Below, one piece after another: positions 1-12,229 of a stretch of 64,000 nucleotides of DNA; position 1 is the first letter of the stretch, and each line of letters begins with the position of its first letter. Source of the DNA: Euwallacea fornicatus (lineage: Eukaryota; Arthropoda; Insecta; Coleoptera; Curculionidae); assembly GCF_040115645.1 (NCBI RefSeq), contig NC_089578.1, positions 248,001-312,000 on the forward strand, read 5' to 3'. The notes under the pieces were generated by a model. That model had not been told where the DNA came from. It worked only from the letters and a program-made list of their open reading frames with translations, and ran no database searches. Both the position numbers and the translations under genes were made by a program.

Positions 1-1877
1 CCTAAGAGGTATTGAAGGACATAACGAGAATTTTAAACACGGACACATCTTGATCTTATGATTAATTAATTAATCAATTTATTTTTTTAGGAAAAGAGCG
101 CACCTTTAACTTGATCTAATATGCATTAACCTCCATCACACCGTCTTTGGTCCGTCTTATGAAGACAAAACATCCATATAAGCAAATGCATGCTACGTTC
201 ACGTGATCCGCTCAACACGAGAGCATTGAACAGGACCGTAGTCAGGCCACTGTTGCGCTGAAAACGTTCTTAGACAAGCTCTTTTAGTACATTATGTCTC
301 TCGAAGACTACTGCAACCAAAGCCCAGTGCACTTAAAGGGTACTGCCAGCCTGATTACTACCCATCCTGCAATGTGGGCAATAAACACCCTCCATGCAAA
401 ACGAAACAAGTTCAACCCTATGGAACGCCCTCGCACTTGTGGAATATTGTTACTTCGGACGACTCGACCAACCAATCAGCGCCGAGCAACCCAGGGATCG
501 CGCCTTTGGTACGGTTACATGGATATTTCATCTCCTCAAGACGGAGTGTTTAATGGTTTTTCAAGAACGTGAGACGTTCAAATTAAAATAACTAAAAATA
601 TTTTCTGGGTTTTAGAGGCGCGATCCAAGAGAATGATCTCCTCACGTCCACATCCATGGTCGACATTACCGAAAACGGTGGCGCAAAGGGTCAAGCGTTC
701 ATCCCGGCAGGGGCTTCAGGAAAATCATGAGGGCGGGGGCTGGAGCTCCCGTCGCATATCTGCAATGCGCGTGCGCGTGCTTATGTGTCCGAGTCGGGAG
801 GAGGGGCTTCGGCGTGCACGATTTATGACGTAATACAGATTTCTAATGTCGCTTGAAGGCAGTAGTTTCTGCCTTCCCTTTGAAGTTGTTGCGGTGTTTG
901 AAGATCTCGATAGCCTCTCCGGTCGGGCTACAGCAGCACTGTAGAAATCGGCGAACAATGTCCACCCTGAAGGAAAAGATATAACATGTTTGCATTCGCA
1001 TCTACGCAGAATCGCGTGACGTCATTCCTCGCGTGTCCCTCCCCCCACTCGCATATGTGAGCACGCGCATGAGCACAGTATCAATACGAAGAAGGATTCT
1101 GCTGCCGTCGTCCAAGAGTCCCTACGTGGAAGATCGCTTCACCCAGGTCCTTATCGCCTGTGATAACCGTCTTCACAGATATGGACAAAAGGAAAAAATC
1201 ATCGAAGGTTTCTTAAATTCTTAAACTCCAAATTGCGCAACTTTGCCTCAATTTAACGAACCTCGAACGTTCTATAGTTACTTCATGGTTGGGCTCCAGA
1301 AACGGACGCCCTGTATATTTTGAACTGCCGGAAAGGATGTGCGGAATTGGGAGAATGGGCGCTCGTTCGGTTTGGTACTACATCCCTGAGCGGGGCCCAG
1401 GTTGAGGTTGAGGTGATCGCATGGTACTCGAAATCGTACCTTTCAAATTAGGGAAGACGTGGTGTCAATCACAATCTTGCAATCCGAACTGAGAACACGA
1501 CTGGGTCATGTGAGTACTGCCTCAAAGGCCAAGGTGAAGTCGCTCATCAAGGATTAACTTCAAACCAGATCTCCAGTAGTTTTCTGCACGTCCCAGCAAA
1601 CCAGCGTCTCATACACCTCCCGTTATGTTTATCATCTCCTTTAACAATGAATATTTTTGTAACCACTGATAAATTGAATCACAAGGTCTCTTAGGAAACC
1701 CGCGTAATTATTACATGATGGCTTTCCTTGATATTAATGAGAATTGTGGGAAGAATTCAATTTTAAACGAGAAAATGAGACGATTAGAATTCTTGTACCT
1801 ACAGAATTCTTGCAGATAAGTACCTCCGCTGAAGGTGGGACTTGCCATGTCATCCTAGAAAGCTTTATATTGTTGAG
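1..1877. other. No recognisable gene; unique or fully decayed DNA
   Basis: I see no convincing gene here. The short open frames (for example 294-572 and 725-958) have no recognisable domain and overlap one another. A single isolated terminus-like string, cgccctgtat, lies at about 1308-1317; it resembles the ends of the TACAGGGTG elements found elsewhere in the window, but I could not find a partner in inverted orientation. Confidence 0.4.
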
Positions 1878-2382
1878 TACGAGGGTCGTCCGTTAAGTAT
1901 CGAGGGGAATCGGTATATCACGAGTCGACGCGGTTTTCGGACTTCAAGCCGGCACCCTCGCGATGACTTCTGATCAGCTGATTAATCAGATTTTTAGTCG
2001 TAGAAGGTGGTCAGATCAAAGTAAGGATGTCGAACCCCAATGATGCACCACCCCAATGACCCCAATGATGCAATAATCGAAAGCTGGGCTGAGAGATCCT
2101 TCCGCACCCTCCTTACAGTCCAGATCTGGCCCCTTCAGACTTCCATATGTTCGGTTCCCTTAAGGAGACTCTACGCGGGAAAAGGAGGGCTCCAATGAAG
2201 AGATTCATGTGCGGTCCAGGCTCCAACAACAACCAAAAGAATTTTATGCCAGAGGCATTGGAAAGTTGGAGAAACGATGCGGGGGCCGTTATGACGGAAA
2301 GTAGCCAAAGTTGTGCATTGATTGAGTAAATGGCGTTGGAGCTATATCAATTTGTCTCGTTACTTATTGAACGACCCTCGTG
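1878..2382 (+). mobile_element. Internally deleted mariner-like element (copy 1)
   Basis: Both ends are visible: tacgagggtcgtccgttaag at 1878 and, inverted, cttattgaacgaccctcg ending near 2382, a short TIR pair. Between about 2100 and 2190 the plus strand encodes the C-terminal signature of a mariner transposase: a PPYSPDLAPSDFHMFGSLKE-type segment containing the third catalytic Asp. The total of about 505 bp is far below the roughly 1.3 kb of a full mariner, so most of the catalytic domain is missing. The product cannot be functional. It would have been mobilised, if at all, by a full-length relative. Confidence 0.8.
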
Positions 2383-3254
2383 TTGACATTGCATTACTTA
2401 TGGCTGTTAGTAATATACCAGATTACACTTGTGGACGTACAAGTTGTGTAATTTCATTATTGGGTATGGACAACAACATCATCGCGGATTCATAGGTTGA
2501 ACAGGTTTAGTCTAAGTCAACAGAGACTATTCACAATTCATGGTTTTACACAATAACACGCAAGTTTATATAACTGTGAAATATCGAAGCATGTGAAGCA
2601 AGGGGGCATTTTTCTGTCAGTTTTCAGCACTGCCATGGCGTCAACAGGCCCTCGGAAGAACGGTCAAGGTGCGACCAAGTGAGGGTCAAAACGGTGCTAA
2701 AGAGATGTGGGTTCTCGGACGTGTCAGAGGAACTTAAAGCGCACAGTGGTCCAGTGCACAAACACAAACTTTTTTCCTTTTAAGGTGCAAAAGAAGCGCT
2801 AAATTTTATTTAAATATCGTGAAACGATCCTCGCTGACCGAGCAATTCTGATAGGTAGCAAAAATTGTCAATATCTCGTAAACAGCATTCAGCGATTAAT
2901 GATTTATGAGCACTCCGTCGTTTTTATGGGGAAATTCGTTCTGTGAACGAAGGCAGCTAAAGTTCTGTAAATACACTATTCACAAGAGAAAGTACCAGAG
3001 CAGCACAATTTGACGAAGAATATCAATTATTACTTCTAGTAAACGTGAAAAAAACGTCACGAACACCATATTTGGCAGGAAGTAAGTGCCATTTTATTTA
3101 GTACGATTTAGGTCTGAAGTGATTTCTTTTACTTGCTACATATTATGAAAAATCGTTGCAGATTATGTATGGGCGCACTTAGTCGGCATAAAATTTCACT
3201 TTTCTTTCATTTTTCGCTGCAAAAAAGACGATAAATTAAGTCCTCACTTTCATG
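2383..3254. other. No recognisable gene
   Basis: AT-rich sequence between two mariner-like fragments. No open frame above background, no RNA-gene signature and no inverted termini were seen. Confidence 0.4.
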
Positions 3255-3710
3255 TACGAGGGACGTTCGCCAAGTATCGCGACAAATGGGCGTGGCTAAC
3301 AAACGGTTTCGTGAAATTTCGGGTGGGCGTCCTTGCCACGACCTATGGTCAGCTGACCGCTAGTCGGATTTCGCAAACTTGACATATAAATCAGTCAAGG
3401 GGTCAAGTGCGACTGAGAATTTCCCAGCAGAGGAACTGTCGCTGGTTTTTGGCCGCGGAAGGTGGTGAAGTTCGTGTGGGGATGTTAAAAGTGCATAGAA
3501 ATGACCGTTCAACTTTTACAAGTTGGTTCAACAGTTGAAAAATGCCCGCCAAAGCGTCGTAGATGAGCGGCGACTCTTCCGCGTCCTCCGCGCGGCCCAG
3601 ATCTGACCTGTTCAGACTTCGATATTTTTGGCCCCCTTAAGGAGGCTCTACGTGGGAAAAATACTGCTCCAACGAGGAGGTCAGGTTGTTATCGCACACC
3701 CCAATGAAAA
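3255..3710 (+). mobile_element. Mariner-like fragment (copy 2), 3' end lost
   Basis: The left terminus tacgagggacgttcgccaag at 3255 matches copy 1 at 1878. At about 3595-3660 the plus strand again carries the PDL--FDFDIFGPLKEALRG-like transposase tail. A matching right terminus is not visible, so the copy is truncated. Its interior around 3450-3540 resembles, in inverted orientation, the stretch 19260-19340 of copy 3, which supports one nonautonomous subfamily. Confidence 0.7.
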
Positions 3711-4918
3711 CCTGGCTCCGCTGCTGAACTTAATCGTGAGGCAATTAATAGTGCGTGTTTAGCTCGGCGGCGGCCCAAGAAGCCGAAAAGCGAATTTCCA
3801 AACCAGAGTGAAATTTCCTCACTTTTTGCAACAATTTAACCAAATTTCAAGACGTTTTCCGGCTCTGTCCTCAATTCCTCGTTAGTTCGGGTGATGCAAA
3901 GGCAGAGGCCAATTTACGGCGTTAATTATGGTTTTATTGCGCGAATTTAATTAAGTACAAACAATGCTCGTACGGGTTTCACTTTCGAGCTGGAACCTGT
4001 TTATTTGATTGTCTGTGTGATTCTGTATTTTATTGCAGTGACAGCGACAATCGCCGACAAATTACTTTTTAATTCCCGTTTCGGTGCGTAAAAATCAAGA
4101 ACAATCACAATAAGTAATATAGCCAATACCATACATGGAATTGAATTCAAGTTTTAATGGGTGTTTTCCTGCGAGCATAGGCCAAAGCAACGCGTTTGCG
4201 ATCTGAAAGTGGCACTTTATCCCGCATTAAAAGTCATTACGAATACTTGCCGCACGCAAAAGAAAGTGGCGTGCGACAAGTTCGAAATTGATTGCGGGCA
4301 CCGTCAGGACGCGGCCATTGTGCCGCACGCGTGCGTTAGCCGAACTTACGCGGGGGTTAGTTACGAGGCAGGCTCCTCTTGCTAACACGCGCGAAAGCGT
4401 CTCCACCGCCCTAGTTTGCTGACCGAACTCCCCCTCGCGGATTCCTATCAACTGCTGTTAGCGTGCGGTAGAGAATTACTTTCAGCACTTGGTGGATAAT
4501 AGCTGTCTCCCTCGGCCCGGTCGCAGATTGGAGATGCACGAGAGACGTGCAACATGACGTGCGCGGTAGTGCGGAAAGTTATGCCTTACTGCACGCTGTG
4601 GCTGTTCGGGTTAGTATTTTCTTCCTCAAAAAAAAAAAAATGATGCGAGGGAATTTGCAAAAGATAGAGAGAAAAAAACAAAAAAGTTGACGTTTTCTCT
4701 CCCACCGCACGAAAATTTCTCAAGTTGGTGGCGCTTTTTGCGTCCGAAAGCCCCCCTGACACCAACATCGTATCCCGCGGGACAGTCCCGGGTCGGCAGA
4801 GGGTGCAAGTGGAATCCCGAGGTTTTTCATTGGGCAAGCGCAGTACTAGAATGCGTGTCCTTTGACGATTTTCCTCGCGGGAAAAAAAGGATTTTATTGC
4901 CCTCTTCTGTGTATATTA
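3711..4918. other. No recognisable gene
   Basis: Two overlapping opposite-strand open frames near 4161-4451 have no recognisable domain and are not supported by splice or codon evidence. A short poly-A run lies at 4628-4640. Nothing else identified. Confidence 0.35.
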
Positions 4919-5538
4919 TACAGGGTATTTCAGCGTCGCCCCTCACCTTTGAGATCTCCGCAACTGGGCGAGATCCAAAAAAGTTTAAATGGCGGCAAAA
5001 TGGCGCGCTTTAGCGCTTGCTTAAATGTCGCTTTAAAAATTTAACTCCCCGAGTATCTTCGAAGGTATCCGAAAGAAAACTAAAAATCTCAGATTTTTCT
5101 ATTATTTCTTCAGAGCTATTTGACACGGTAGACCGAAACCACATGGACATTTTCATTGGAACTTTTTCTCAGCCGCACGACGACGTTTGCAGATTCGCCA
5201 TCCGACGTTTCGTCCGCCGGCCACCATCATCAACTTAATTTTTTACAGGCAGAAAAATGGTCGGGCGGAAAATTTTAAAAAGCTTCTGCATAGCTGGGAT
5301 GAAGCGGCGATGGAAATGTGCTTTGAGCTTTATGTCAAACAACCAAAAAAATAAAAAATAAAAGCAAAATTTTCAATTTTTAGTGTTTTTCGCATGATTT
5401 GGGGAGTGCTCGGGAAAGTAAAACTTTGAAAACGGCGTTCGGTCAAACGGTCATTTATGCACTTTGGCCCCCATTTCGACTTCTTCGTATAGTTTCCGAG
5501 GTCGCAATGGTGAGGGTCGAATTTGAAACGCTCTGTAC
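4919..5538. mobile_element. F-family foldback element, copy 1
   Basis: The left end tacagggtatttcagcg (4919) and right end gaaacgctctgtac (to 5538) are inverted relatives. The arms match in inverted orientation (for example gcccctcacctttgagatct on the left against the complement of 5465-5530 on the right). The element resembles 45947-46552: both carry a ccgaaagaaaactaaaaa / ccggagagaaactaaaaa segment and a core related to gacgttt-cgtcc-gccggccaccatcatc. Noncoding; open frames inside it follow the repeat and are not genes. Confidence 0.65.
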
Positions 5539-6215
5539 AAAATATTTAAATCATTTTGGATCTTTCCCCAATCGCTTCACAGACATTTTGCGAATAAATT
5601 AGGTCGAATAATAAACTTAAAGTTTTTCAAAAAAGTTCTTAATCAAAGGAACAAATGAGAAAAAAACGTTTTCTGGGTAGACAAATTGCGATAATTTTTT
5701 TTTGAAAAAAAGTTCTTTTGTGTAAAAACTGGCCTCGGTCTGTGGTAATTCTCATATGTTGCAGTTCGTTTTGAAAAGAGAAAAATTCCCATTCAAAGCT
5801 TTATGCTGCGATTGAAAATCTAATAATAAAAATTCCCCCAGCGTCATCAGAACCTGTCTAAAAGAGGATAGAGATAATGGAACAATTGCATTTTTATAGA
5901 ACTAGATTAGAGCAAAAGGGGGCCCCAATTTGATTAGGACAAATGGGAAAAATAGAATGCTCAAAAATTTGAAAAAATTGACTCTAAATTGAAAGAACCT
6001 TAAAAAAATCGAAAATTTCTTAACAAATCTACTAAACCATGCCTGAGGAGCACCCTGTATGCTTTCTTTAAATTAACATTAGTTCTATCTTTCATTGATT
6101 TGTCAAACCAGAGGTGCAAATGCTTTTTTTCAGTTTTTAACTTTTCCGCCCCTACTAACCAACCGATTTCAGCAAAGTTTTAGGAGTGACCCAGAAAACA
6201 CTTTATGTGAAAAAA
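5539..6215. other. AT-rich DNA with no gene seen
   Basis: Poly-A/T-rich sequence. A degenerate terminus, gagcaccctgtatg, lies near 6049-6062. No coding signal was found. Confidence 0.4.
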
Positions 6216-6383
6216 ATACAGGGTGATCCGTGAAAAAAAAATCGGCTATCTTGGGACACCCCGTATAATTAGAAATACTTTCCTGAAGTGCCTCCTAAGG
6301 CACGGGTAAAGTATACACAACAAGCCCATATAATTGATTAATCACGCATTGAAACGCCTCCATCGAGCCATTTAAATGAGTAT

Positions 6384-7335
6384 GATGCAGTCAAAACCTT
6401 GATGCAAAAAGGGCAGACCCAACGTGAGATCGCCCGAAGGTTGGGTGTTCGTCATGCCGCCACTGGTCGATGTCTCCAGCGGTTCAGGGACACGGGTTGC
6501 AATACTGGGCGACCAGGGCAGGGCCGACCAAGGCCCACAAACCAAGTGGACGGTCGTTCTATACGCCTGCAAGCTTTAAGAACTTGGTTTCTCATCGGAA
6601 ATTAAATTTAAAAAAAAATCGACTTCAAAATGGCCGAAATGCTGCGATTTCCTCCAAAACAGTGAGGAGTAGGGTCGATGAATCAAGATTGAGTGCAAAA
6701 CGCGCTGCGAAGGTCCTCTCTTGACCATAGCTTACAGGCAAGCAAGCTTGAGCTTCATCGAGACTGTATCAGTTGGGATTTGGATCACTGGAAGAGAGTC
6801 TTGTTTCCTGATGAAGTCAGAATGGGCTTAAAATCCTCCGATGGACGCACTTATATCTGGAGAAAGCGAAGCGTGTATGGTTCTCTAAGTGGCTCTCCAT
6901 GGTGGCTCACTAATGTTTTGGGGTTCCTTTGGAGGCACGTACAGCGCTGGTTGCGATCCGAGGAAGGGCCTTATCCTCTCACGGCGTATATTTTAGAAGA
7001 ACAAATCGCACCTTTCGAACCTCACAACGGCAGAAATTTTCTGTTCGTGAACGATGACAGACCGCACCGAGCTCTGATCGCCCGCGAATGCAACGTTTAG
7101 TGTGGCCAGCGCGCAGTCCTGATTTGAACGCGCTTGAACATGTTCGGGATTATTTCAAACGACGTATTCGACAAGGAGACCCCGCTCCTGACAATTTGGC
7201 TCATCTGGAGAAGGCGGTTCTCCAAGTTTGGTACAACCTGCTCCAGGAGCTCAATCACCGCACACCTTTTTAAGGGCACTCCGAGACGGTTGAGGGGAGT
7301 TGGTCGAGCTAGAGGCGGCAATGCACGACACTGAA
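6384..7335 (+). pseudogene. Tc1-like transposase pseudogene
   Basis: Remains of a Tc1-type cut-and-paste transposase on the plus strand, in several frames. An N-terminal helix-turn-helix (6399-6560) contains QREIARRLGVRHAATGRCLQ. A catalytic segment (6693-7100) has W-DHWKRVLFPDE followed by DGRTYIWRKR and a degraded second-Asp motif (VNDDRPHRA). A separate frame (7088-7273) has WPARSPDLNALEHVRDYFKR, where Glu is the third catalytic residue expected in DD34E Tc1 enzymes. The tail LLQELNH and a GGNARH-like end (about 7310-7334) are also family-like. Frameshifts near 6600-6690 and 7095 and internal stops rule out function. No clear TIRs remain. Confidence 0.85.
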
Positions 7336-7449
7336 ACCGCTTAAAACGGGGAATTCAGTTTATTTTCAATTATTTTCTATCACTAAATTTCTACCAAAAA
7401 ACTTGAAAAACTTGAAAAAAAATTGAACTAACCGGAAGTTACCGAATTT

Positions 7450-8715
7450 GAGGTAGGGGAGGGGAATTGGCTTAATTCCTTTATCTCATCTTTTAATAGA
7501 TAAAATTAATTTTTGTTTGATATTTATAGGTGGTGCCTCAGTTTGGCCCATTTTTTAAGCGTTATTTGACAAAGTTCGAAAACCACAAGCGAATTTTGGT
7601 TGCCACTGTTCCCCAGCGACACGATGACGTCATGAAATTTGCCATTTTCCTGTCGAAAAATCCGATGTCGCACCCGCAAGGAGAAATAAAGTTGATGATG
7701 GTAGCCGAAAAGCGAAACGTCGGGTACGTAGACAATCGCAGAAAGCACTTTAATGAAAAAAAAAAGGTTCCATTAAAACAAAAATTGATCGGTATCGTCC
7801 CGCATTTTCGGGACACCCTGTATAATTAGAAACATCTTCCTGGGGCATCTAGCAAGGCACAGTTAAACTGTCCACAATATCAAAGTCCTGCTTTCAGTGA
7901 TGACCGAGCTATAGAGGAAATGCGACACCCTGTATTAGCATTTTGAGCCATTAAAATCCGATTCTACAGGGCGGGCAAATTTCAACCTTTATGTAGGAAA
8001 TATCGGTAACATTTGCTTATTGTCTATAACTTCGTAATTCAATTATGCGTTAATCATCTAGTCACGTACAGGGTGATTCATTGGGACATGGCGAAACCCG
8101 AGACCAAAACGCAACGATTGGAACCAACATACTTCATACCAATGGTGCGTGCACACGACTTACAGGGTGTTCAAGGTTGAAATTTTATTTCAAAATTCCT
8201 CAATAATTTTTGCGTTTTGACGGCGTCAACGCCAAAACTGATACATTCAGGCTTTGTAAGGTGCCAAGTTCGATCTAATTTTCACGTAACTCCTAGAGGG
8301 CGCCAGCCACAACCCCCAACTTCGGCCATAGTTCCTTATGAGTGCAGCTGAGGTTTAATTTTTTCAATCTTCGTATTTCTTAAACGTCACTGGACGAAAG
8401 AGCCCCCCAGTTTTCATTGCCCAGCTGCGCCGCGTGACGTTTTCGGACTCGCCACTGAAGCTGATGGCGGTAGCCGAAAGGCGAAACGTCGGCCATGCGG
8501 GAGGCACCTCAACGTGGAAAAAACGCGTGGTGCCCCACTGACCGAGAAAATCGTCGGGTATCGTCGCGCTTTTCCGGCGCACCCCGTGTGATGCGCAATC
8601 TTCCCGTGACGCGCATCCTGAGGCGCAGGCGAAGCGCCTCCCACCTCCGACGGTAACGGAGCTGCGGCGGGTGGTGAGCTGCGTCTACGGGGAGGTGAAA
8701 CGCGCCACCCTGTAT
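7450..8715. repeat. Cluster of decayed repeats related to the F family
   Basis: Two stretches share a module: 7690-7825 and 8455-8580 both carry gatgg-ggtagccgaaa-gcgaaacgtcgg followed by a conserved tail (gatcggtatcgtcccgcattttcgggacaccctgta; gtcgggtatcgtcgcgctt, then ccggcgcaccccgtgtga). A related tail occurs near 6245-6330. Termini of the TACAGGGTG type lie at 7815-7822, 7927, 8068, 8162 and 8702-8711. The same core reads in the opposite sense at about 5190-5240 and reappears at about 46245-46280. Open frames on either strand here are repeat-derived. Confidence 0.55.
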
Positions 8716-9599
8716 ACGTAGAAAACGTTGTTCGCGTCCGCCCACGCGTCGTGATTAGCTCTCAGCTGCGAGTAAAAGCTGAAGGCTGGGAAGTCGCGAG
8801 GCAGTAAATTGTACATTACGTACCACCGTCATGTTTAGTAGCGAAATTGTGGCGCAGATAGCTTTAATCAACTGTGAAATCTGATAAAACATGACCTTCC
8901 ATAAAAAGTTCTCCACTGACACCGGCTCGTTAATTTTATTGCCATTCCGTGAGCACAGACAAAATAATTCGTAGTGAAATTTCTTATCCATTATGCAGCA
9001 TAATCCACTGGCATTTTACACTTGATCTCCCTCTCGATTTGATCTTTTGTTGTCAATAACGTTACCTTTCATACACATTTTAATTAGGTACAACCACTTT
9101 CATCTCTGCTGGGTTAGTACTCCCAACGGAACCGGCAATAATGCGTTCTAATGCCCGCTATGATTCTTCTAATTCGTTTAAAACGCAGAAAACAAGTTTT
9201 TACGGAATGCCGCGTATTGTTAAAAAGAACTTTGTTACCATACATAATGGGGCTAATCTATTATAACAACCGATATTGTTCGAATTAATTCAAAAAGTAC
9301 GAGCAATAGAAAGCTCCATTAATGTCAGGAAGTCTAATTTCGCGAAATACAAAAGCGGCGGAAAGTGTTGAGTAACACGTTATTATGTACCACGTTCTTG
9401 GGGGAGATAATGAATTTTCTCGATCTGGTGAGAAATCGGCGGCTCCTCCGCTGCGGATGTACCAGGCGGGAAGAAAGTCCGCCCGCCGCGGGGGAAGAAC
9501 CGAAAATGCGGAGCGTCTCCAAGAGGTCTTCACAGCGCGCCACCGTAGGTCGAAACACGGCGATTTGACCGTGTTTGCCGCGGCCCGAAAATCGCAAGC
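8716..9599. other. No recognisable gene
   Basis: AT-rich sequence with no coding, RNA or inverted-repeat signal that I could support. The 139-codon frame on the minus strand (9704-9285) runs across the left end of the next transposon and is not a gene. Confidence 0.4.
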
Positions 9600-11437
9600 T
9601 ACAGGGTGGCAAAGTTGAAGTGTGAAATTTCGTTCATAATTGTTAAACGGCGTGAGGAATTCATATCTGCAAACGAAATTTATCTGAATCGCAGGGGGCG
9701 CCACACGCGCACCAGGCCCTTCAAGCTGTTTTGTGTGCGACGGTAAACCACTTCTGGGAGAAAAAACGCATTAGCGCGATGTTTTCGCCTAAAAAACGTT
9801 TACCTCAATCAAGTCGCTAACTGCAATCATTTTCGAGGAAAACGTTTCTAAAGCAAACGGAAAAAAATGTAACTTTTTTAACGAATATTTTCTGAATTTT
9901 ACTTTGTTAATGTTAAAAAATGCACTAAAAAACTACTTAAGTAACTCATCAAAAAAAAAAAAAAAATTAAGCGTATTCTGTGCTTCACTTCGTCATTGCC
10001 CGAAGATCGTTTACTGCACTGTGAATTCGTTGGCAGAGCCCTTCTTGAGCAGTAACAGGTGGTCGGTGCGCCGCGGACTTGAGGTGTCCCCACAAAAGGA
10101 AGTCTAATGGATTTAAATCCGGAGAACGCGGGGGCCAACTCGCGAGAGCATTGCTGCCTCCGCCAGTCCGTCCATCTGGACGCTGCCGATTCAAATAATT
10201 CCTGACGGCCGATGCGAAATGAGGTCATTCGTGCATAAATCACATTCTTCCTCTCTGTTGCAGAGGAATATCTTCCAGCAGCGCCCTTTGCAGATGTCGC
10301 AAGTAAAGTTCCCCGGTTAATCGCCGAGGAAGAATAACCGGACCGAGGACCACATTATCAACTATTCCGACCCAAACGTTGGTTCTATATCCCTCTTGAA
10401 AATGCACGGTTCTGATGGCGTGTGGGCTCTCGTCCGCATGCGCGCGTTCGTCGTGGCAGTTGGTAATTGCCTCCCTTCTGAAACCACCCTCGTCAGAAAC
10501 ATTTCTTCCACAATTGACATCAGCTTCCCTTTGAAACGTGACAAACTGGCAGAAATGTAAGCGAGATTCTAGATCCTGCGGTAGAAGACCTTGTACTGGT
10601 GTTTTGCGGTATGGGTATAGCAGTTTTCCCGCGAGAGACCTCTTCGGAAAGTGCTGGTTCTCTCCCGATTTGCCTGGTACTGAGTTCTGGGTCTTCTGAG
10701 ATTTTTTCTACAACTTCAGGAGCTCTTGCACAACCTTCATCTGCAGTTTGAGGTGCAAGCGGCCAGTCTCCCTAGGGCGTCTCTCTATAGCAGCAAAAGT
10801 TGGATGACTCGACACTCTACGAGGATGAAACCTTTCAGAATGAACTCGATCGCATTCTCGACCATTTCCTTGACAGAATCCAAATACCAATACCACATCG
10901 GTGGATTCTGCATTGGTATGGTGCACCGCCATAATGTAAAGAAAAATGAAAATTTATTTTCATCACTAAACTTAAAAGCACAAAATGAAAAGTCTTGCAA
11001 AAATGCTTTATCACTTTGGGGAAGATCGATTCGACTGCAGCAACAACAATAATTCCTCATCAGCAACTAAAACTAGACTTGGTGAGGTTCAGACTGGAAA
11101 AGGTATGCATTTTTTGCATTTGCTTTAGAGGCGTTTCTCTCGAGAATGGTTGTAGGTAGCGACTTGATTAAGGTATACCTTTTTTAAGCAAAAACACCGC
11201 GCAAATACGTTTTTCCACCCAAAAGTGGTTTACCGTCACAAACAAAAAGGCTTCAAGGACCTAAACAGGTACCTGATGCGTGTGTGGCGCCCTCTACGAT
11301 TTGCATAAATTTCGTTTGCAGATATGAATTCCTCACGCCGGAAAACCCCCTCGTAGGTAATTTCACGAGTTCTCCTCCTGCCATTTAATAATTATGACTA
11401 AAAGTTCAATTTCACATTTCAACTTTGCCACCCTGTA
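9600..11437 (-). mobile_element. Long-TIR Tc1/mariner-type transposon (1.84 kb)
   Basis: The left end tacagggtggcaaagttgaa (9600) and right end ttcaactttgccaccctgta (to 11437) are exact inverse partners over about 20 bp. Similarity continues inward for roughly 250-300 bp, for example tgcaaacgaaatttatctga at about 9667 against its inverse near 11295-11325, and a matching run cttcaaggcc/gacggtaaacc. The interior holds a minus-strand transposase pseudogene. It is flanked by TA, as expected for this superfamily. Confidence 0.85.
9985..10932 (-). pseudogene. Transposase pseudogene inside the 9.6-11.4 kb element
   Basis: It reads from 10932 downward. An N-terminal helix-turn-helix-like part has GNGRECDRVHSERF then HPTFAAIERRPRETGRLH. 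A middle part around 10560-10330 has degraded matches to the first-Asp region (SDEGGF-like) and to NVW-GI / LTGELYLRHLQRALLEDIPL in shifting frames. The C-terminus (10107-10010) reads WPPRSPDLNPLDFLLWGHLK, the third catalytic Asp region. Frameshifts and stops are numerous, so it is inactive. It resembles the insect transposase group with a mariner Mos1-like N-terminal domain (family assignment by motif only). Confidence 0.8.
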
Positions 11438-11586
11438 CGCGTTTGGGTCCGAAAGCGCAAAAGAACATTCGCGGCAGCACGCCACTGTCTCTGGCGGTAA
11501 AAATTTTTAAATGTCGTACCTTTTTTCGCCCCTCACGCACCGCTGAGGACCGATAAAAACCTATCAAATGGTACTGCTCAATCGTA

Positions 11587-12229
11587 TACAGGGCGTCCCA
11601 GTTGTAAAGGCAGCAAATTCAACCGCGTGTTCTACATTGAAAAATAACTACAGTTTGTTATGTAAATTATGTACGAAAAATGCTTCGTTACTAAAGTACA
11701 GGGTGTTGAAGTTTTAGTGAAAAATCACTAATTTTTGAATATCTCCGAAACCGCTCGAGATATTTTAATGAAATTTTGTAGAGTTTGACAGTAGCGTAGT
11801 TTACGATAAAAATATTGTTTTTAGTTGTACCAGTGACGTGCGTACGGGCTAGCCGCTTGTTATTTTTAAAGGGACAAATGGTACACCACTGATTTTTCTT
11901 AAGTTATAAATTACTTTTGAATTTCTCGTTCATTAAGAAAGAGGAAAGGTCTCTTGACCCTTCTTTGTGCGACGTTTTCAAAGCAAGAAAATAAAGGCCA
12001 TTTCAATGTTTTAACTAGAGAACAACGAGGGTCATTCTCTCAAAAGTTGTTCAAAGCGGCCGCCATTTTGTTCGATACACAATAGGGCTCTTTGCATAAC
12101 CCACTGCTTTGCACTCGTAGTTTCGTAACGAAGCATTTTTGGCATACAATTTACATAACAAACCACACTTATTTCTCAATGTAAAATACTCGGTTGAATT
12201 TACTACCCTCACAACTGGGACACCCTGTA
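11587..12229. mobile_element. Nonautonomous long-TIR element (643 bp)
   Basis: The left end tacagggcgtcccagttgt (11587) and right end acaactgggacaccctgta (to 12229) are inverse. The arms extend about 110 bp: ttatgtaaattatgtacgaa on the left matches the complement of catacaatttacataacaaa on the right. A second internal terminus, tacagggtgttgaag, lies at about 11698. No transposase motif is present. Confidence 0.85.
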